Shown here piece by piece: positions 25,042 to 38,507 of a stretch of DNA of 60,000 nucleotides (positions are counted from its first letter, which is position 1; each line of letters opens with the position of its first letter). The notes under the pieces were generated by a model, which made no database searches, had not been told where the DNA came from, and saw only the letters and a program-made list of their open reading frames with translations. This stretch comes from Liolophura sinensis (Eukaryota; Mollusca; Polyplacophora; Chitonida; Chitonidae). Where the stretch lies: positions 70,160,984 through 70,220,983 of the forward strand of contig NC_088300.1 in NCBI RefSeq assembly GCF_032854445.1, written 5' to 3'. The translations under genes and the position numbers were made by a program.

Positions 25042-26210
25042 ACATTACTTAACATTCATGTTTGTTTGTTTTGATGTGGGCAAATAAATAACACATTGAA
25101 GATCTGCCTGTCTGTTAACAAATTTATTATTTTTGAAACACCCTTATATGCTGTAACAGTGTTAAATGACATCATTTTTTGCTTACTCTGGGACAATCTT
25201 TTGGGACATAAAATGCCTTTCTGTCCCAAAGTCTCACTCAGATACCCAGTTTTTTGTCTTAAATAAGGTTTTACGTGTTTAAATATGTATGATATAAGGA
25301 TTGATGTGGTCGTGGGAAAAAATCCCTCAGATTGGCAATCTTGGTTCAATTTTGGAGCGGTAAAACCTATACATTTCGTGACCGATACATCACCTCCAGA
25401 GAATCCTTCATCAGATTTCAACAGAAACACATCTCATAAAAGATGAGATGCGTGTTGATAGTCGTGGCCTGATTTAAGACATCAGGCGAAAGGTTGCATA
25501 GCAGACTTGAACCGTGGGCATTTGGTCCTACTTGTTATATATTCAAAAAAAACGATAAGAACAAGGAAAATGTCAAATAACAGTTACCCGTCTGTTGCCA
25601 GGCTATGCCTAGTGTGACACAAGTATTCTGTGTGGAAATGTTTTTACCGTGATAAATGTTCCATCGCTGAATTGAAATAGGGAATCTTCATTCAGAAATC
25701 ACCAGTGATTCCCCTGCTTGAAACCCCTGCCTCTCATATAGTTCTTCTTCTTGCTCATCAAACGTATTGTTGATTGTTCTGGTTTAAGCCGACAAATTTA
25801 GATTGATGGTTAGCTAATTAAATTTTCATTAACTGTTTAAACAGACCAGATAAAGATGTAATATTTTCATTCAGGTCTGTGACCGGTTACACAATCTTCG
25901 AGTAAACTTCCTTAAGATTGATTTGTTTTCATTTGACATTGATGTGTGTAACTTTCGAAACGAATCAGTTGCAGATTTTGAAACACATGAGTTGCAGATT
26001 TTCTTAGAGCAAATTCGCATCTGTCTATTGTGCCTGTCCAAAGAAACACAAAGAGGAAAGAACTCACAAATACTTACGCTTCTTAGCTATACAGTTATGA
26101 GCAAAACCTAGATATCATTTTGACACAAGTCGGCATGCATTTTTCTTGTGTGCTATATTCTTTGCCATATATCTCTGACGATTACACTCTAAGGTCCCCA
26201 CTTTATTAAA

Positions 26211-26262
26211 TATTCTTGAGTAGGCCGTAAAACAATTATCAAATGAATAAATCAAATAAATG
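26211..26262 (+). mobile_element. SINE family B, 3' tail fragment
   Basis: Only 'tattcttgagtaggccgtaa' and the (aaat)n tail remain. Confidence 0.75.
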
Positions 26263-27546
26263 AAAAGGTGGGGGCATTAGAAGAAATTTACCAGAAAAAA
26301 ATTTGAATGGTCAAAAGACTGGCTGTAACATTATGCTGTGTGTTTAAATACAAATGTGACACTGGGATCGCTTAGTAGTGTCGTACTAGTCGCGCCGAAT
26401 TCATTTTTAATAATCCTCAATGTCGAAAATCCACCCAAATTTCTCCCCCAGAAATTAGAATGTGCTTCTCTCTTCAGATCCAAACTTTATTGCTTATGTT
26501 TCTTTATCTCCCGTATATCAACCCGGTGGACTGAAGGTAGTCTACACTTTTATATAATATCCATATTGCATGTCTGAATGTTAAGGAAATCATTTTTCCC
26601 GTGGGTATTTCAAACAGGTATAACCTCAGGCGAGATGTATAGGGGAGGCAACTGTACTGTAGAACCCTTAACCAATCTTGATAACCAGGAGACACAGAGT
26701 GTCTGGTGTTTTCCCTGATTAACGTTTTCGGTATTACTTGCTTGATATACACATCCATTTTGTCCCGTTAGACCGGATCGGTAGACGAACGTGTAGCAGA
26801 GCCAAGTTCTGGCAAAGGCGATACGCTTGATCCTGGAATAAATCATCTTCTCCCAAAACCTCACCGCACCCTGCTCGACATGGCGTGGGGAATACCTACT
26901 GGATCATAAGCCTTCAAATGTCTGAGACATTCCTGATTTAGGTTCCAAAGTGAAAAACTATATGAACATGAAATGTGTCCAGAATTTGAAACAGTTGCAC
27001 GATGCAAAACTGATTTCCTGGTGTTTCCATTGGGTTCGCCTTTCCCTGTCCTAAACGCCAACAATTCGTATTTTAATGTTGCTAAGCATTAATTATAGGG
27101 CATAAAGCAAGCGTTTCTCTCAGTATATTTTCTCTTGCGCCACATTAATAAAAACGAATGGAGGACATCGGTTTTGTTTAACATTTCCTTTCCTCGTGCA
27201 AGATGGTGACTTTGAACAGCTGATCTGTTTTATTTCAATTCCAGACTGTGGGTTAATTTAAAACAGGTTATTGGTTAAAAATGTATATTTGTTATATCGA
27301 AGTTTGGGGAAAACCATCTCTAAAATTAAATTTACTGATACAGCCGAATGTTGTTTATCAGTAGGCGAGATCTGGAATACAATTCGGAATATACTGAAAG
27401 GAAATGTATTATATACCAAAGGCTATTCCGGACAACGATTATGCGATCGCACTGGTTGTGACTGTGTCACGTCATGGTTACACATTGACAGAGTGGCAGT
27501 TATTTAAGTCTTTTTGTAATTTGTCTTAATGAAAGCAGTCGCTTAC

Positions 27547-27713
27547 CTGGTGATATCATATTGACTATATACAGAACTCTGCTACAAATATAAGAGTTAT
27601 GTCCGACATTCGTATACCATTCGTAGTCCGTAAAGAGCGTTCCAAGTCGATAACCGCAAGATCCATTTCCAAAACAAACACCGTCTGGGAAACGCTTGGC
27701 CCCACGACACGTT
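27547..27713 (-). CDS. Possible minus-strand cysteine-containing exon, unrecognised
   Basis: On the minus strand an open segment of 167 bases lies between an acceptor (ctctccacag) and a consensus donor (ccag|gtaagc), entering in phase 2 and leaving in phase 1. It encodes about 55 residues including CRGAKRFPDGVCFGNGSC and GYRLGTLFTDYEWYTNVG, with Cys and aromatic spacing suggestive of an extracellular disulfide module. A similar sequence in the opposite orientation is decayed at 24850-25041. No neighbouring exon could be found, and it sits in the intron of a gene on the other strand. It may instead be part of a repeat, or a stray exon. Confidence 0.22.
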
Positions 27714-28349
27714 CTGTGGAGAGCCATTGTAATTCCCCAGGGGATTAGGCTTGTCAAGCGTATCCCGACAAGAGGTGATTAACTACCCACAGGGTTAGAC
27801 ATGTTAAAATCGTACGTAGTTTCTCATAACACTCTCTGGGGACAGGCCTAATTCTAAACGAACACTAAGGAAGAAAGGTACGCTCTCGCTGAATCTGATA
27901 TAGCATATACAGTAAACCAGACACGGAGCACAGGCTGTGTAGTTGGGAGAAGCAACTCTATAGCTGTGTGTCTGATTTGTCACTTACGAGGCATGTAGTT
28001 TGGTCAGCAAAAGTGTTTTGATTTAACTAAAGTACATGTGATTTGATGTCCGTTCTCTGGGGATATATCACTGAGAGTGCCAAGTATTTCTGCCTGTCGC
28101 TGATGAAATGTATCGGCCAAATTCTGGAAACTTTCATTTTGCATGTAATTAATGATGTTGTAACGTCAACTTTAAAATGGTACAATTATAAATAATAACT
28201 TAAACATTTAAAATGATTTGTGCGCATATTGCATATTTCAGAGAGAGTGGTTGAATTCATTCCCGATCCTGGGCCCAATCCTGCTTTTTTATGGTACATT
28301 TGTCGTACGATATTTTGCACGGCACCATTACCGTACCATCGCCCTATTT

Positions 28350-28487
28350 AATCAGGGGCTACTTTCATAAATATGTCGTACCTGTACCATATCGCACATA
28401 TAGGACAATGGTACGTTAACAGTAACGTACAAAATATCGTACAACAAATAAATGTTGTACGCCGCTTTGTGAAAGTGGACCGTGATT
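28350..28487. mobile_element. Short TIR element, MITE-like
   Basis: The left end (aatcaggggctactttcata...) and the reverse complement of the right end (aatcacggtccactttcaca...) match over roughly 31 bases with several mismatches, bounding about 138 bases with no ORF. Inside and just outside are further GTAC-rich palindromes, such as gtacgatattttg (about 28306) against caaaatatcgtac (about 28431). A target-site duplication is not clear, so the family is not assigned. Confidence 0.5.
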
Positions 28488-31400
28488 ATCGTACATGTAC
28501 GACATCTTCGTGCGACTTAGCCCTGTAGTGTATGTTTTGGAAACTGAAACACTGACTTCACACAGAAGACATTGTCTCTGTGTTATGAATGCACCATTGT
28601 TTAATTATTAATCATGCAGTCCATAACCCATTCAAGTAGATATTGTTTTATCACACCAATTTGACAAAAAAAATAGCGTCAGAATGGAATCAGGCATCTT
28701 GCTCTGTCAGGTGTTTAGCACGGAGAAGGGACTCGAACAAGGGCGGATCACCTTTTTGAGCGGAGGGAAACATATTTGACGAACCTGTAAAACCATCAGT
28801 GAGAATTAGTGACATTTGCAGTTACTCATTGTCTGGCAACTCGCTCAGGGACCCTGAGTCATTTATGATTCGGCAGAAAAAAATAAGCCTTATTGCGCAA
28901 GTCTAAAGTGGTAAACGAACGAGAATTCTTCCGTATTCACTGCACATAAATAAAACTGTGAGCGTCCGGCGATTGAGACTTGTGCACGATACTCAGATAA
29001 TAGAGCTTTTCATAAGTTGCTCGGTAAAAGGGTCCACATCAGCGACAAGACTGATGATTCAGCCATATGTAAGAATTACGCCTTTCTATCTTTCCCTTAC
29101 ATTATCAAAGAAATAGAATGTTACAAACTCTTCTCATTTACCACACTCCGAGGTGACACATCAGCCATAATTACTGTGTATATATACATGACTTGTCAAT
29201 CATCCATGATCGTTTTATTTGTTCACTGTGTGATTCGTGTCTTTGATGAATGACAGTTAACAACTTGTGCTCTGGCAGAAGATTTTACCGTATTAATGTT
29301 AATTGTATTTACCTCACACTTCAGGCGTGGATGTCATAAACTTGAACAGTTAAACTAATTTTGAAACAGTATCGTCAGGAAGTCCAAATTATTAGATGTA
29401 AGAGTATAGATTACGGGACAGAACTATCTGCTTGGCATGTTCAGAAATTTGGGTAAGTTATTTCGAGGTGCTGAGGGAAAACTCTATGCTTGAGCTATTA
29501 AATCGCTGAGAAATACACGAATTGCCTGACTGAAATCTCTGTACTATTACCCGTTATTGATCGTTTGTATAATTAAGGCAGCTGGCCGGATGGTTGGCTT
29601 CCAATGGTACAGAAGCCATTGCCAAACATCGACTCTAAGCTGAGGTGTATTTTCGTCTAAATAGTCATGGCCCAGGCCTGATAACGCCAATCCAGTCACT
29701 TTGGGGAGAAGACACGATATTAAGTCTCTCCAGTAGAACGGATAATCCTCAGGAAATTGTCTTCTCCCTGGCAAAACATTAGAGATACGATGCTGTGGAG
29801 AGTTGCGTAACGCCATTGTTTGGCCTTGCCGATCGCCCTATTCTATTTGGGCTGGTATTAAGTCGATGGTTGGCGAATGAGATTGTGGAGAAGTATTAAG
29901 GTTAGCGGGTTTACTGTGTTGTGTGAGAAAGGGTTAAGCCTGCTGGTCTCTGGCCAGAGGTTCTCTCGATAGACTGGCTAATACATCATCCTGCTTACTT
30001 AAACACCTTTCCCTCAGCTGCGTTGTTCATTTGTGTATTTGCTGCTCCTATCTTGTGTAACCAGAGACGCAGAAACGACAAATACGTCAAAAACGAGAAA
30101 TGATACATGTTTTAGTTGCTTGCGGTTTTAAACTACTTCTCAATGTCAAAGGCTTTGTCTGATTCTGATAACATTTCGGGCTTTTTTGGTTCAGTTCACT
30201 TCTACAGTGCGTATTCGTAGGCTTGCCGCACATGAAACCAGTGGTACCCTACCCTTGCCTACAGACTTGCTAATAGAAACATAGCACAACAGCGGATGCA
30301 GGGATCATCAGCGAAAATGCGTGATGATACACAACAGGAAGAGGAAATCTTTTCGCCCATAAAATGATCTCCAGCATCACTTCTTGCTCACGATCCAAAA
30401 ATATTAAAATTATGCTAAATGTTACCAAGCCCATGAACCTATCGAGATACCCATTTTCTCATATTTCCGAGATGTACCCTATACATCGTTTTTCTTTACC
30501 TGGGGTTGTGCTACTGACGATTGTCAGAGCTCAGGACAGCTCGAGGTAGTCTTCCGGTTCCTGTAACCAGTCCTACTGTGTGATCTTATCAGTGTTGGGG
30601 ACAAATCGTAATAATCATGAGAGCTCGTAGACTGGCGCTGAGTCAGATGGTGCGAAGTAAAGCACTTTGGACCGAACGATTGAATTACCTTCCCCGTCGG
30701 TAAGGAGAATCATCCTATCGTGAAACTTGTCAACTGCCCCTTGTATATGGCCTCCGTGTAACTGCCTTTCAATAAGATTTTCTCCCTGTCACCCTGTCCG
30801 CTTGCTTGCCATCGACGTCTACTTTTGCTGGAATGTCTTAAGATTCATGGCTTGTGTTTGTCAACCACCTGGTTATTACGGTTGGCTAATGTGGAACCGA
30901 CGGTGTGTCCACCTTGACGAGATGACTGTTCTGAAACCGTACAACATCAGATAAAAGTAAAGCATGCGTCAACATCATTTGGCTGGCAGCAGCCGACATG
31001 CCTATATATTTTTATTGGATATCGCAGTAATAGACAAGACATCGACTCAACACTTGGCTGTGAAGAAAAGACGACGTCCATTTTTCTAAAACCTTCTTTT
31101 TATTATTGGTATAAAGCATGTAATTCGAAAAAGATCTACACATGTGAAATAAATTTACGGTTCGGGTGTATTTTAACGTATGGTGTAGGGAATGGTTGGT
31201 TGAAAGAAGCGTATATGAAGAAGGTAAATCTAGATCTAGCTAGTAAATGGAATTTTTCGATCGCGCTAATCCTGGTGAATTTGTTTTGGTATAACGAGAT
31301 ATAGAGCAGATACTGCTAATTGTCAGTAAGCTGTGTGTGTTGGGGTGATGTCAAAGTCGACAGACACAGTGGTAGTGATGGAGATGTGCTGAAGTCATTT

Positions 31401-32342
31401 TTTTTTCTTATCGTAAACTTTTGACGTACTGCCACGGAACATAGTATAAGATCGATGGTGCCCTTTTGTGTTCTTGGTAACGCGTGAGCGTGAATGCCTT
31501 CTTCGCACATAAAACACTCCAAAATATACCTTGGAGCTCTGAACAATATGAAGAAAAATAAGAATGCTCTTCAAATTTCTTCTTCCACGCTATTTCTCTC
31601 TCTGTCTCTCTTGGCTGTAAGTTCTCGCTATCGAAAGAACAGGTATTTGAATCCCATGGTAAATGCTTGTTGTCTCGAAAAGCGGCTGCTATTGATTCAG
31701 TGCAAACCCACCGTAGCGAGAGTGGTGTATGATTTCAGCGAAGGAGGGCCGACTCGTCGCAGTGGGCCCAAAGTGGAGAAGTGAGCTGGTTCGTTTTTCA
31801 GTCTTGAGACCAGCAAAATCACTCCGATGACTTTGGTGTATAACCCATTTGATTAAGTCGTCCGACTCGGTGATGGTTAACTGTCAAGTTCCGAACAATT
31901 CCAAGGCTCTGTCATTGACAAGCGAGTAGAAGACACGTTTTCCGTGAAGTCCCAGTTCTGTTCCAGTAAAAGCTGTGTCAGTTAGGGAATACAAGGAGTT
32001 AAGTATGTCGGCTTTGAAATTCCGACAGCACGAGGATCGCAGCAACAGAATACCACGCCACGGTCTGGGATGTGATACTGTTTGCGTAGGCTCTGTTGAT
32101 TGTACACAGTGAGATCTTCTCACACAGTGGCGTGATAGTTTTGAGAGTATCTGTTTGGCTTCCATCGATGCGATTCTGACAGCTGTCATCAGTAATGGTA
32201 AATGTGAAAAAAATAGCCAACCGCCCGGCCATGTGGAGAACAAAAGCGGCCGTCCCGTTTCCGGAGGATTAAGGAGCAAAACGTTTTCAGACATCTATAA
32301 TTTATTTCGACTGAAAAAAGGATCTGTCTGGATATAACGAGA

Positions 32343-32375
32343 ATGAATCTGTTTTGCTTGGATTTCAGCAAAGAG
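32343..32375 (+). CDS. Possible alternative first exon B (MNLFCLDFSKE)
   Basis: Eleven codons from an ATG with A at -3 are followed by a good donor, gag|gtaaga. The encoded MNLFCLDFSKE shares the pattern M-(S/N)-LFC-(F/L)-D-x-x-K-(K/E) with the peptide at 22021. Exact length and phase-0 exit are the same. Six kilobases downstream, exon 38792 accepts phase 0. It is best read as a duplicated alternative start exon. The immediately upstream 100 bases are relatively CG-containing (for example aaagcggccgtcccgtttcc). No TATA box is evident. Confidence 0.4.
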
Positions 32376-35300
32376 GTAAGATGTAGGAGATTGTAATAAT
32401 GGAGTCTTAGATCGACCTGCCGAATGGTGATCCTGTGGCTTAGTCTATGTTACAATAAAAAGCACCACGGAATTTGAAAGCATAGCAATTGCTTGAAAGG
32501 AACTGATACCATATAAGAATTGCTTAATAAAAGCAAGACATCCGCATCTATGATATATCCCGTGAGACGACTGCATCCTTTTAATTTTTTTTCATTCTTT
32601 ACGCAATACTTTTGAAGCGTAATGGCATGGCATAGGAAGATGTACCAGCGACTTGTTTGCAATATCACTCACTCACTTTGCTAAATCGACCTAAGAAAAC
32701 TATGGAACCCAAATACTTACCTTTAAATAGAGCTTATGTACGTGTGGAATTGGCATCTTTAGTTAAAGAACCTTGTTAAATGTAAATTTTACGCGCCATT
32801 GTCAGTGATCGGACATTGTGATCTAATGTCCGTTGTGATCTAATTAAAATTACCTGTCCGCCTTCCCCCGTCGTATGAGCCGTCGTTATGTAAATAGAGA
32901 TTTAGGGGAAGCAATTGGAGAGAGCTTGGAGAGGATAAAGATCTGCATGGAGATATTAAAATGTTAGCGACCCTCCATCACATTCTTTGTTTGCCAGACT
33001 GGGTTCAGGCTTTGGGGCCCCTGTTGACCCAAGTTATGGATTATGTGATTTGTCAACCACCTCGTGTAATTTGCTTCGGCAAGTATTGAGGTCTCTGCAA
33101 AGTATGGTCATGTCATGTCCCATCAACATAACCGGATATCCTGACTGCCTGAAGCAATGGCGATTGGGACAGTGAAATTATACGATGGCTGTCTAACGAG
33201 AAAAGAAGAGCGGCAGGGATTCCAGTCCCTTTATTTATCATCCGATGGATAGATTTGTTGTATGACGAATGAAAGTGTCGGACAAAACGCAAGCCTAGCA
33301 TGTTGATATTAAAAAAGCTGTTACATGTACATTGATATTAAGCCGGAATATTCCACACACTGTTGATATTAATGAACAGTTAGTTTGATGCATTGATATG
33401 TAAAGTCTGACAATCTGATCAGACAACGCCTCCAAGGACTTTTCAAGACGACCGCTTCGTTCCACAGAGCAGCGTCTGAAACCTAGGCCATTAGAAAGAA
33501 AGGCTTTGGAAAGAAGCAGACTCATTTCTTTTTCTTTAGGTGTTTTTTTTTAAATCTCCGTTGGAGATCCTCGAGCTTATTTCAACACATTGCAGAGAAA
33601 CGTGAGGTTTCTAAGATTTTAATTTTATAATGGCGTGCTAGAAGATAATCAGTCCTTACCTGGAGAAAGCTTGTGACAACAAATAATGTAGTTGGAACTA
33701 ACAATTTCTTTTTCCTTTCTGTAGAGATGTTAACAGTAAAGATATACGAGGGCAAGCCGTGTGGGTCTGTTCGACAAAGATGATTGGTGGGTGACAAGTT
33801 TTTAGTCAAACCCTTTCGTTTTGATGTGGATATTTCCAAACAGTTCTCGAAATAGTTGCCTTTCAAGAACCTATCAGAAACAAGTTAGTATATGCAAAAG
33901 TTACATTGTCTTGAAAGACAGGGTTTCAGAACATATCTTTGTGTCAGAAAATGCTACTACCGTACCATCTGATACCATGTATATGAATGTTGAAAGATAA
34001 CAAACCATGGGTCAGGTGTATTTATGAATGTCTAATTCAGACGAAGAGACCGTAGCACGAAGCAGTTGGTTGTACCCATATCATCTTCTCGTGTGCATAC
34101 TTTCTACTTGTAAGTTGATTTCATCTTCCCCTACTTTCGATCTTTGCACCCAGCTGTCCGCATCTTTGAGGTGTAATCAAGTCTCACGTTTGACGTGCTT
34201 GTCCTCACGACTTAATGGAATTTACTCATTTTTAAAGGTCATCCTTAAACACCATGCCCGTTAGCCTCAGTGCATTTTGACGTTTCATCAAAACCATTTA
34301 CCTTCACATAGACATCATGAAATGTATTAAGGTTAACCTTAGTAATCTGATTTCCGGTCTTTTTATTCCTTGTTTTCGATCTGTTGTGTGATTTGGCAGC
34401 AATACTTTTTATACAAATTTTCCTGTTTATTCTTTATAGTAAACGCAGAAGGAAGATACTCCATTTTCAAAAATGCAAAATAATTCCATTTTCAACATCG
34501 CGTTATTTTGTACAATATGAATACTTGGTTATCAGGCTACAGAAAGTGTCAGAAACATTCGTGTAAGAAGCTGCGTATTATCGTTTTATGATGGAGTGCA
34601 CGCTACATTCTGAGAACCTGGTGGTATGCTGAGAAATGTGATAAGACATGCTATGTGCTGAACATATTTTTTGCCCTAAGTTAGTCTTATTGATCCTGGT
34701 TTTAGAACTCATTTTCGAATTTCTTATTCCACGAATGAGTGAGTGCAGCGGTAAAAAGCGTATTACTAGTCGTTTTCTGAACATATCCAATTGAAAGTTA
34801 TTCCACTGAGGCTGGCAAATTGATTACCATTCCTTCTGTATGACAAATTACATTACCCTTGATTTCCTTATGTTCAAAGTGACTTGAGGTCTGTGGCAGT
34901 CGTAAAGTTCCGTCACCTAAAACTCGAGTCGCGTTTTGTCTTTGCTAATACCATTAGATGTCGAAATAGCCAGTGTTTAGAAAAAATATTACAAGTGAAC
35001 AAAATGCACTTTATGTGGGAAAAGACAAAAAGGCAACTCTTTTTATTCTCAAAGGAATGATGTTAAATGGTCTTGAAACAACAGGAACATGCGTAGATTC
35101 ATTCTATGATTTATATTCATCTCGTCTCTCCAAATTTTGCGATAAGCCATAATTTATTGATCCGGGGAAGAACTGTTTTGCCACAGCCAAGCATTAATCT
35201 TTTAATTTGTTCAGTTGTTGGAATACGTTCGCTGTTACTTGCAATAATTTATTACACATTATACGCTAGTAGTATAGCCATTCAACGAAATCGTATTCCA

Positions 35301-37267
35301 ACTCTCTGGTTCGCCACGAACAAACTATTTTATGGGAGAGTTTTGTTGAAGTCGAAATCCAGTACACAGTGAATCATGTTACCGTCCATCATTTTTAGCC
35401 CCAATCTGTCTTCATCCAGGTAGCCTCACTAGCATTGGCCGTATTACGTCAAACGAATGAATAAAGCCACATTTTGCCTTGTCTCTGGAAGTGTTTGTGA
35501 CAAACCGTGCTCATGACTGATCGCCTTTCGCTGTCAACATTATGACCACACAGTCTGTTAGGATTACTGTTCGTCAGTTTGCCATACACGCCAATGTCGG
35601 CTAGAATTCACCAGATGCATTTAATACGTCGTAAAGCAGCTACGCTTTTCGCCAATCACTCGCGCCTGATTATATCGACTTTCCCTGTGTATTACTGAAG
35701 TATCAGCAGACTCCAGCTATGATTCCAGCATTGTAGATTGCCTTTGCGCGTTTATGAGACATTGATATGCGGGAGAAATAAGGCAGGGTACGTAATTAGG
35801 CTTTTTATTTCATAAAAACTAATTTTCCAGAAGCTATCATTATGCAGTACTTGGAAGAATTATTAAGATATATAAATCATTTCGTTTAATATATGTGTTC
35901 GTGTTGTTTTGTTCAAAAGTTTGTGTTAGGTGTAAAGAATGAATAAATATAAGTTATTTATCTTGCTACTTTTTGGTGAAATGACATGGATGCTGTCAAA
36001 TATCAGAAAAAAGCTCTGGTGAAGTATCCAATACATAAAGCCAGGCATTTTGTCTTACCCCTTGTCGTCCATTTTATTACGAGGCACTTTGAATTCCACC
36101 CAAGCAGACATGTTGGCGCTTTTTCCTGGCCGTAATGGATTGAAAACCACAATTCGCTCTCTTAATTCACAAGTCTACAGTGGCTCCTATTTGTACATGG
36201 TTCGTTTTTATGGTGGCGTTATCCTTCCAAAAACACTGCAAATTTGTATTATTCAGAGGTTTTGAAATGGTGTCTGCGTTGCATTTAACAGCCAGATTTT
36301 AAAGTCAAATATCTGGAAAAGGCGCTTAGAATTTGTCTGCCGTGGTAATCCCTGTGGTTTTTGAGACGCTCATAGTTGTTGAAGCACATAGGTCCATTTG
36401 GAAAGATGTATGTTTGGGTGGTAATAATGGATATTGGTTGTACACGCCGGGCAGATTTATCATGACGGTGTTTACAGTGGATGGCATCACACTGCAATCC
36501 GTCTTTTCTTCCTGACTGTGGGCCAGTGATATACCTCAGGGAGCAGGTAGTGCTAGTGTTAACCCAGGGCTAATGGCGTCCCACTTCCACACAAAACCAA
36601 GATGATATGGATTTATTCAGGTAGATCTCGTGTAAGGAATAGATAACGTTACCGAGTCATGTAAGCTAACGTATTATTCATAATATGGTGACAATCACTT
36701 CCCTCGAGAGGTTGATCCCTTATCTACTTACATGTTCTATTGCATTTCTTTCATGTTTTTTCTTCTGTTCATCTTACCCTGCTCGTGTACACCCACGACG
36801 TAACTCACAACATATTAATATGTATAAGGGAGCATTCCCTAATTATTGCCCCAGGGAGTTTCCAAGCATGGTCATAAATGTCAAGATTATGTATCATATA
36901 TCAACGGCGGCACGTTAGACACATATAACCAACATATACATATACTCAGACCCATATACTCAACCTTAAATATGACCGCCATTGGGTAAGTGAAAAATAC
37001 GTGATATTGCTTTAAGCTACCATGAAATTAATGAATAAATCTTTTGAAACAAATGTATTCCGCGGAATCAGATCTGCGACATGTATCAGTCCTTTCCATG
37101 AGTAGCAGGTTCCCGCTATGCCGCGTGCGTATGTCCCCAGTACGATTTAGTCGAACGATCCGCTCTGTGAATCGCACAAACCACACTGAAACCTGTGCAT
37201 GAGGTACATTTCCCTTAAGTTGCACAGCCACACAACCCCTCGTCGTTTTGGTCGAAATTCATCTATC

Positions 37268-37619
37268 TAGAATTAAAGACTGCTTCGATGGCCTAATGCT
37301 TAGAGCGTCCGCCTCGAAGGAAACCCGGATCAAACTTAGGTCAGGTCATTCCAAAGACTTTCAAAATAGTACTTGTTACTTCCTGGCTTTTACGCTCAGC
37401 ACTGAGAGGTTAGAGCAAGGAAACAGGGCTGGTTGGCCCGGTGTCAGTATAACTGGGTGGGGTGTCACTTATATCTGGTGACTTCGGCTTGATACTTCAG
37501 TGGCGGCACCACTTTGGCGGCATGGACTCGCCCTGCCAAGAGAACACACAGTGGGCCCTATATATACATACATTTAATGACCCCTCGTCGTCATATGACT
37601 GAAAAATTGTTAAGTGCGA
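37268..37619 (+). mobile_element. tRNA-derived SINE, family A, near full length
   Basis: A tRNA-like head (gcttcgatggcctaatgctt..., A-box region, then gcgtccgcctcgaagg and a B-box-like ggatcaaactt) leads into a unique body ('gctggttggcccggtgtcag', 'ggcggcatggactcgccctg'). It ends in the 'cgtcgtcatatgactgaaaa' tail, also present at 9723-10035 and 44030-44275. The normal 'acgttaaacccc' end is replaced here by a large (CATA)n/(CATC)n array. Confidence 0.8.
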
Positions 37620-38040
37620 GATATATACATACACACATACATACACACATACATACATACATACATACATACATACATACATACATCCATCCATCCATCC
37701 ATCCATCCATCCATCCATCCATCCATCCATCCATCCATCCATCCATCCGGCACCACTTTGGCTGCATGGACTCGCCCTGCCATCCATCCATCCATCCATC
37801 CATCCGGCACCACTTTGGCGGCATGGACTCGCCCTGCCAAGAGAACACACAGTGGGCCCTATATATACATACATTTAATGACCCCTCGTCTTCATATGAC
37901 TGAAAAATTGTTAAGTGCGACATATATACATACACACATACATACACACATACATACACACATACATACACACATACATACACACATCCATCCATCCATC
38001 CATCCATCCATCCATCCATCCATCCATCCATCCATCCATC
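37505..38040. repeat. Compound (CATA)n/(CATC)n array with duplicated SINE 3' end
   Basis: The SINE 3' segment (ggcaccactttggcggcatg to gaaaaattgttaagtgcga) occurs at 37505-37619 and again at 37806-37920, exactly 301 bases apart. A 33-base remnant lies at 37749-37781. Each long copy is followed by CATA/CACACATA repeats and then CATC repeats. The history is one SINE plus adjacent microsatellite being duplicated by slippage or unequal exchange. The long WMDG/IHPS ORFs here are translations of CATC repeats. Confidence 0.9.
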
Positions 38041-38507
38041 TAAAATTAAGATTTCTTTCGGGCACAAATCTTCTCTTGGCTAACTTTATTTCTTGTTTCC
38101 ATTTTGCTCCCGTCCACTTGTTTCTTTTCCTCCCAAATTTCTTCTCCACACTCACTGTAAGTCACGTTGTTGTTGTAATGACAACAGGACTCAAAAATCA
38201 ATCATTCCTAAACCCTTGCAAATCAATAAAAGTGCATACAGCTGAGTTACCTAACTTGCCGTCACACATCACTCACATTGTTGTGCGTCAGAACCAGGAA
38301 TAGTTGTCATTAAGACGGCTTGTACAGACTTTGTCTCAGCGCTATTTGTCAGTCTAGTCAGCATACTGTCAGCCGTAACCCGTAATTCTTACCCGGAGCT
38401 TACTCAACATCTGTGCTCATGTCCAACTAAGTAATCTTTGTAATAGGTCTTACTGAAAACTCTTTTCAAAATGGAGCAGTACACGTGAAAACCAAAATTT
38501 ATAGTAG

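Noticed and set aside
25056-25430. 124-codon minus-strand ORF
   Set aside because: No recognisable family, AT-rich intronic context and no supporting splice sites.
31884-32294. 136-codon minus-strand ORF
   Set aside because: Overlapping open frames occur on both strands. No domain, no clear splice sites and no conserved pattern could be recognised.
37268-37345. tRNA gene (A- and B-box-like sequences)
   Set aside because: It is the head of a family A SINE. The B-box is degenerate and no full cloverleaf can be drawn.
37497-38303. Long ORFs (up to 229 codons) with IHPS, IHTY, WMDG repeats
   Set aside because: They are six-frame translations of (CATC)n and (CATA)n microsatellites and of a SINE 3' end. 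Open frames are expected there by composition.
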